Source: JAQXDR01 sp038138625
Lineage (GTDB): Bacteria > Pseudomonadota > Alphaproteobacteria > Rhodobacterales > Rhodobacteraceae
Assembly: GCA_038138625.1 (NCBI GenBank)
Contig: JAYQEA010000047.1
Location: 1-27,787, forward strand
Direction of reading: 5' to 3'
Length of the DNA: 27,787 bases
A model generated the notes under the pieces. The model saw only the letters and a program-made list of their open reading frames with translations, did not search any database and was not told the DNA's origin. The position numbers and the translations under genes are program-made. The first letter of the stretch is position 1. Each line of letters opens with the position of its first letter. This document shows positions 23,348 to 27,787 of this stretch, piece by piece.

Positions 23348-24741
23348 GACAAGACCTTTCTGCAGTCCATGATTGCCTCGTAGGCAATATCAATATCGCT
23401 TGCCTGCATGGCAAAACTGCCAGCAGTGAAACGAATTGCCGGCCTTCCTGATACCTTGGTTTGGGTCAGGTATATGCGTCCGTCGTTGTTGATCGCTTCG
23501 ACCAGTTTCAGTGTTTTGTCATCGTCGTTTTCAAGCCGAAACGAAAACAGCGCCAATACTGGATCAGTCACGATTTCGATGCCTTCGGTTTTGCGCAGAC
23601 GTGCGCATAACATGTGGGTCCACTCTATATGTTTACGGATAATGTCGCGCAGCCCGTCCAACCCGTGATAGCGGATCAGAAACCAAATCTTGAGGGCGCG
23701 AAATCTTCGGCCTAATGGCAGTGACCATTCAGAGTAGTTTGTAACGCCGTCTTGGTCCAATGTGCGCAAATATTCCGGCTGTATTGCAAGAGTGCGACGC
23801 AGGGCTTGCGGGTCGCGAATGAAATGCGCAGAGCAGTCAAAACTGGCCCCTAGCCACTTATGCGGGTTAAAGACAACGCTGTCTGCGTCCTCGACCCCCG
23901 ACCACAAGTGTCTGTTTTCGGGGCAAATCATGGCTGCACCCGCCCAGGCTGCATCAACATGTGTATAAAGATCATGGGTTTTGGCAATCTTGACGACGGC
24001 CGCAATATCATCACACGCGCCGGTAGAGGTGCCACCGGTGCATGCAACGATACCCACTGGTTTGTGGCCTGCATTTAAATCGGCGCGTATCGCTTGATCC
24101 AACAGGTCGGGGTCCATGCCTCTTATGGCGCCTGAGGTTGGAATTCGGACAAGGTTGTCCGTTCCTATTCCGGAAAACCAGATCGCCCGATCAATGGAAC
24201 TGTGGACTTCGCTCGATGCATACACACGCAAGCATGGCCCGCCGGACAGCCCGGTTGTATTCCCGGCCCATCCCAAGGCGCGTTCACGCATTACCAAAAT
24301 CGCTGCCAGTGTCGCAGAGGATGCGCTGTCTTGGATGACCCCGGCAAAGTCTGACGGTAACCCGATCCCGTCACGCAGCCATTCCAGCATGCGTGTTTCC
24401 ATTTCTGTGGCAGCGGGCGACGTCTGCCAAAGCATGCACTGGGCGGCCATTCCGGTGACAAGATATTCTGCGATCACTGATGCCGGGGCTGCGTTCGACG
24501 GAAAATAGGCGAAGAATCGCGGATGTTGCCAGTGTGTCATTCCCGGAGGGACGATACGTTCAAAATCAGCGAATATCTCCTCCATCGGGCTGCCCGTATC
24601 GGGCGGCGCCTTCGGCAATGCTTTGTATATGTCGCCGGGCTGCGTACGCGACCGAACTGGCATGTCATTCAGACCGTCCCGATAAGCGACTGTAAATTCG
24701 GCTGCTTTGCAGGCCCAGTGTTCAAATTCGTCAGATTTCAT
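23344..24741 (-). CDS. PLP-dependent aromatic L-amino acid decarboxylase (group II)
   Basis: This 465-aa protein matches the DOPA/tyrosine/tryptophan decarboxylase family in length and motifs. These are PGMTHWQHPRFFAYFP near residue 66, SSEVHSS (His180, which stacks on PLP), HVDAAWAGAA (Asp263) and the PLP-binding lysine in NPHKWLG (Lys295). It would convert tyrosine or DOPA to tyramine or dopamine. Amine oxidation would then give 4-hydroxy- or 3,4-dihydroxyphenylacetate, the entry point of the surrounding pathway. Its stop overlaps the hpaG start by 4 nt, so it is an integral member of the operon. Which aromatic amino acid it takes cannot be read. Confidence 0.9.
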   Translation of the reverse strand: MKSDEFEHWACKAAEFTVAYRDGLNDMPVRSRTQPGDIYKALPKAPPDTGSPMEEIFADFERIVPPGMTHWQHPRFFAYFPSNAAPASVIAEYLVTGMAAQCMLWQTSPAATEMETRMLEWLRDGIGLPSDFAGVIQDSASSATLAAILVMRERALGWAGNTTGLSGGPCLRVYASSEVHSSIDRAIWFSGIGTDNLVRIPTSGAIRGMDPDLLDQAIRADLNAGHKPVGIVACTGGTSTGACDDIAAVVKIAKTHDLYTHVDAAWAGAAMICPENRHLWSGVEDADSVVFNPHKWLGASFDCSAHFIRDPQALRRTLAIQPEYLRTLDQDGVTNYSEWSLPLGRRFRALKIWFLIRYHGLDGLRDIIRKHIEWTHMLCARLRKTEGIEIVTDPVLALFSFRLENDDDKTLKLVEAINNDGRIYLTQTKVSGRPAIRFTAGSFAMQASDIDIAYEAIMDCRKVLS

Positions 24742-24750
24742 GGCGTGATC

Positions 24751-25731
24751 TCAGGGGGCGATGATTGGTGACGCACCAAGCGTCGATGGAATGGGGGTGA
24801 CGCCCGTAAATTGGGTGCCATTTTCAAACCAGCTTTGAGGGGCGGGCGCACCCCATAATGTCTGTCGCTGTGGGTTTTTCAGGTCCCATTTGATTGGCTC
24901 CAGATCAGGATCTACAGTTTGATAATCCGAGCAGTAAAGCTCGATTCTGTGGCCGTCGGGATCTAGGACATACAGAAAAAAAGCGTTTGAAATACCATGC
25001 CGCCCCGGGCCCCGTTCGATATTTGAGACATAGCCTGTGGTCGCCATCAGATCCAACAGATCAATGATGTTCAATGGATTGGGTACCCAAAACGCGGTGT
25101 GATGCAAACGCGGACCAAAGCCATTTGTAAAAGCAATATCGTGTACGCCCCCTTTGCGATGCATCCAGGCGGCCCACAAGCGGCCACTATCGTCATCTTC
25201 GGTGTATTCAGTCGTTCGGAATCCCATATCGGAATAGAATGAAACCGCCATGTCCACATCTGATGAAAAGCAGTTAAAGTGATCTATCCGCAAAGGTTTC
25301 ACGCCCCTATATAGAGAATAGCTCTGATGGATGTATGGCAGGCGATCCATCTGGTAATAAAACTCCAAAGGAGTGCCCGCGTGGTCGGTCGTGGCCAGTG
25401 TTCTGCCTTGGTATGCGCGATCTACCCAAGACACGGGCAGGTTTTTTGCGGCAAACCAGTCAAAGGCCAGATCGAGCTGCGATTCGTCAAAGACCTTGAA
25501 ACTGAGAGCCTGGGCGCAGCCGGTTTGTGACTGACGCAAAATTATACTGTGGTGGCCGCGTTCCTCCATGGCGCGCAAATAAACAACGGACTCGTCTTGT
25601 GCGGTTATCTGTAGTCCAAGCGTATCAGACCAAAAGGCGCAGGATGCCTCTAAGTTGGTTACGCCAAGCTCTACGTGACTAAGCCGCAGTATATTGAATG
25701 GTGGATACAGGTTTGCGGGCGGTAATGGCAT
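24751..25731 (-). CDS. hpaD: Homoprotocatechuate 2,3-dioxygenase, VOC (class I extradiol) type
   Basis: The 326-aa protein has two vicinal-oxygen-chelate modules (about 12-125 and 145-275). The metal ligands fall at His151 (LRIDHFNCF), His211 (RLHHTAFW) and Glu264 (GHRIELY), almost the same numbering as in the Brevibacterium and Arthrobacter homoprotocatechuate dioxygenases. The enzyme opens the ring of 3,4-dihydroxyphenylacetate to 5-carboxymethyl-2-hydroxymuconate semialdehyde. E. coli HpaD does the same reaction with an unrelated LigB-type fold. The gene is 3 nt after hpaE and 9 nt before the decarboxylase gene. Confidence 0.94.
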   Translation of the reverse strand: MPLPPANLYPPFNILRLSHVELGVTNLEASCAFWSDTLGLQITAQDESVVYLRAMEERGHHSIILRQSQTGCAQALSFKVFDESQLDLAFDWFAAKNLPVSWVDRAYQGRTLATTDHAGTPLEFYYQMDRLPYIHQSYSLYRGVKPLRIDHFNCFSSDVDMAVSFYSDMGFRTTEYTEDDDSGRLWAAWMHRKGGVHDIAFTNGFGPRLHHTAFWVPNPLNIIDLLDLMATTGYVSNIERGPGRHGISNAFFLYVLDPDGHRIELYCSDYQTVDPDLEPIKWDLKNPQRQTLWGAPAPQSWFENGTQFTGVTPIPSTLGASPIIAP

Positions 25732-25734
25732 GTG

Positions 25735-27246
25735 TCAGGTTCCGAGCCTTGGAATGTGGTGGTCTGTGGTGGGCAGGCAAACATTGACAGTTTCCATGTA
25801 GAAATCAAAAGACCAGTCCCCTCCGTCCCGTCCAATCCCGCTGGATTTCATGCCGCCAAAAGGCGTGGGGAGATGGCGCGTGTTTTCCGAGTTCACCCAC
25901 ATCATCCCGGCATCGAGGGCATCTGTCATGCGAAGCGCACGTCCCAGGTCGCGTGTCCATAAATAGGCAGCCAAACCGTAGTCGGTATCATTTGCGATCT
26001 GCAAAGCATCGGCCTCGTTTCTGAAAGGGATTGCAGTCAGTACCGGACCGAAGATTTCATCTTGCGCGATGGACATATTATTTGACGCGTTGGTGAAAAG
26101 CGTTGGCCTGACATAGTGCCCGGTTTGCCCCACCTTTACGCCACCCGCGGCGATCGTCGCGCCCTCGGCTTTTGCCCGGGCAAAATAGGACAGCACCTTG
26201 GCCTCGTGCGTTTCGTGAATCAACGGACCAACAACGGTGTCAGGATCCAGTGGATGTCCCACTTTGATACGATCTGCTCGTTCTGCGATGCGCGCGCAGA
26301 CGGTGTCGTAGATAGTATCTTGTATTAATACCCTCGAGGATGACGTGCAGCGTTCGCCGTTGAGCGAATAGATCATGAACACTGCTGCATCGATTGCACG
26401 ATCTAAATCTGCATCATCCATAATAATTACAGGATTTTTGCCTCCAAGTTCAAAATGCACACGTTTCAAAGTTGCGGCACCTTGGGACATGATTGCTGCG
26501 CCGGTGCGGCCTTCGCCAACGAAAGCCACCGCTTTAATGCCGGGATGGGATGTAAGCGCCGCGCCCGCTTCTTCACCAAACCCGTGGATCTGATTAAAGA
26601 CACCAGCGGGAATGCCAGCCTCTTCGGCGATTTCTACCAGAAGATTTGCGCTGAGCGGGGCAAACTCTGCCGGTTTATGCACGACGGTACATCCCGCTGC
26701 CAAAGCCGGAGCGATCTTCCAGGTGGAGAGCATGAAAGGCGTATTCCACGGTGTGATCACAGCAACTGGGCCAATAGGACGCCGGGAGGTCATGTTGATT
26801 TGACCTGCGGCCCGTAGGGTCTGCCCATCCTGAGCCTGCGGAGCCATATCAGCAAAGTAGCGAAAGTTTTCGGCGCCGCGCAGGGCAGCTTTGGACATGA
26901 ACCGCAGGGATTGACCGGTATCCATACTTTCAATCAGCGCAATCTCGTCAGCCCGCGCAACGATTCCATCGGCCAGTTTGTGCAGCAGAGCACGCCGGTC
27001 TTTGCCAGCAAGCGCACGCCATTCTGCAAACGCGTTTTTTGCTGCCAAAACGGCAGCATCCACCTCGGTTTGCCCGGCTCGCGCCACGCGGGCCAGTACA
27101 GTGCCATCGGCAGGGCATATAGTGTCAAAGGTTGCGGTAGACTGTGACGCGATATTTTTCCCACCGATTCGGTGCGGGATCGGTCGCGATGCAAAACGCG
27201 CCATTGCTGCATCTGCACGGAGCAGATTGTCAGAAAATGTTGTCAT
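25735..27246 (-). CDS. hpaE: 5-carboxymethyl-2-hydroxymuconate semialdehyde dehydrogenase (HpaE)
   Basis: This 503-aa aldehyde dehydrogenase has all catalytic features: Asn168 (TPWNTPF), Lys191 (HKPAEF), Glu266 (FELGGKNPV) and the nucleophile Cys300 (GERCTSSSR). A late EIFGPVL segment contacts the cofactor. It oxidises the semialdehyde made by HpaD to 5-carboxymethyl-2-hydroxymuconate with NAD+. The ATG overlaps the hpaF stop by 4 nt. The specific assignment rests on its position between hpaF and hpaD; the family is certain. Confidence 0.94.
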   Translation of the reverse strand: MTTFSDNLLRADAAMARFASRPIPHRIGGKNIASQSTATFDTICPADGTVLARVARAGQTEVDAAVLAAKNAFAEWRALAGKDRRALLHKLADGIVARADEIALIESMDTGQSLRFMSKAALRGAENFRYFADMAPQAQDGQTLRAAGQINMTSRRPIGPVAVITPWNTPFMLSTWKIAPALAAGCTVVHKPAEFAPLSANLLVEIAEEAGIPAGVFNQIHGFGEEAGAALTSHPGIKAVAFVGEGRTGAAIMSQGAATLKRVHFELGGKNPVIIMDDADLDRAIDAAVFMIYSLNGERCTSSSRVLIQDTIYDTVCARIAERADRIKVGHPLDPDTVVGPLIHETHEAKVLSYFARAKAEGATIAAGGVKVGQTGHYVRPTLFTNASNNMSIAQDEIFGPVLTAIPFRNEADALQIANDTDYGLAAYLWTRDLGRALRMTDALDAGMMWVNSENTRHLPTPFGGMKSSGIGRDGGDWSFDFYMETVNVCLPTTDHHIPRLGT

Positions 27247-27647
27247 GCTGTTTCCAAGCCGTCAGGAGTCACAGGCGCGAGGTGTAGTGAATTATCTTTC
27301 CATGACAGATCTTTGTCGGCCACTCGAATTTCCAACGACAGCGCAAAATGCGGTGTCGATCGCTGTTGTTCAAAATGAGCTTGAGCCACGGAAAAGATAT
27401 CCGCACCGGCAGTTTGCAGCGTTTGTAGGCTGCGTCCTGCACCAACTGACAAGGTCATAGCGCAATAACGATTGTCCCGATGACCGTCTGCAATAGCGCA
27501 TTCCTCAGCCGGATGCGTGCGAACGCGTGTGCCCGAAAGAGGAAAGACACCGGTTTGAACCAATGCGTCCCGTAGTTTTTGACACAAAGCCTGCATATCG
27601 GATTCGTTCGAAAGCTCAGGAGAGTGATCAATGGAAAGGTGCGGCAT
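27243..27647 (-). CDS. hpaF: 5-carboxymethyl-2-hydroxymuconate delta-isomerase (HpaF)
   Basis: This 134-aa protein is a tautomerase-superfamily CHMI. ATG at 27647 puts Pro directly after the initiator Met (MPHLSIDHSPEL). The N-terminal proline is the catalytic base of the family after Met removal, so this start is much better than the longer frame to 27701. GGAG lies 6 nt upstream. It isomerises 5-carboxymethyl-2-hydroxymuconate to 5-oxopent-3-ene-1,2,5-tricarboxylate. It is the first gene of the operon in the window, and the 140 nt upstream probably hold the promoter. Confidence 0.92.
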   Translation of the reverse strand: MPHLSIDHSPELSNESDMQALCQKLRDALVQTGVFPLSGTRVRTHPAEECAIADGHRDNRYCAMTLSVGAGRSLQTLQTAGADIFSVAQAHFEQQRSTPHFALSLEIRVADKDLSWKDNSLHLAPVTPDGLETA

Positions 27648-27787
27648 GTAAAACTCCGTAATTTCTAGTATCACATGCGGATCTTTTAAGTGTTGGGTCA
27701 AGGATAACTGATGCTTTGCTCAGCAGCGCCCCAGAATATACGAGAATTTGTGTGATTTATTAAAATAGGGGTTGCGCCTTTTGTTTG

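Overview
The window looks like chromosomal DNA of an aerobic alphaproteobacterium, most likely a marine Rhodobacteraceae (Roseobacter group). The basis is the protein sequence style, the rimP-nusA-ylxR-infB core operon, the homoprotocatechuate gene set, and a reductive dehalogenase of the cytosolic, NAD(P)H-reductase-fused type known from the same family. This is read by eye; no database search was run. There are two assembly gaps of 10 N (8110-8119 and 11542-11551), and both interrupt genes.

Layout. (1) 1-1211: the 5' part of a tRNA-Arg(CCU) on the minus strand, then a LacI-family regulator on the plus strand with a TTG start. (2) 1339-4451, minus: a tightly packed oxidase operon with a DadA-like FAD subunit, a small [2Fe-2S] subunit, an FAD/BFD-type [2Fe-2S] subunit and a RidA-type imine deaminase. 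It resembles the HcnABC / opine oxidase / D-hydroxyproline dehydrogenase complexes. (3) 4596-10298, minus: a probable catabolic operon containing a HisD paralogue, a 2,5-dihydroxypyridine-dioxygenase/M29-like protein, an acyl-CoA-dehydrogenase-fold flavoprotein without the usual catalytic Glu, and a three-domain protein joining SRPBCC, alpha/beta-hydrolase and TetR domains. An inverted repeat in front of this operon is a candidate operator. (4) 10412-14302, plus and divergent: a self-sufficient catabolic reductive dehalogenase (cobamide domain, two [4Fe-4S] clusters, then an FMN/NAD(P)H/[2Fe-2S] reductase), translationally coupled to a fumarylpyruvate-hydrolase-like FAH protein. (5) 14303-15222: gene-free DNA with a decayed IS200/IS605 transposase. 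(6) 15223-20584, minus: the core operon rimP-nusA-ylxR-infB, with a promoter and an attenuator-like terminator in the rimP leader. (7) 20915-27647, minus: a seven-gene operon hpaF-hpaE-hpaD-(aromatic amino acid decarboxylase)-hpaG-hpaH-hpaI.

How the genes may work together. The hpa operon takes homoprotocatechuate (3,4-dihydroxyphenylacetate) to pyruvate and succinate semialdehyde. The embedded decarboxylase suggests the ring comes from tyrosine or DOPA through an amine. The dehalogenase island contains a reductive dehalogenase, two possible ring-cleavage or hydrolysis enzymes, a dehydrogenase and an enzyme-regulator fusion. It looks like an undescribed aerobic pathway for a halogenated aromatic or N-heteroaromatic compound. 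The substrate cannot be read from the sequence. The strongest candidates for a new system are the dehalogenase-centred island (4596-14302) and the SRPBCC-hydrolase-TetR fusion within it.
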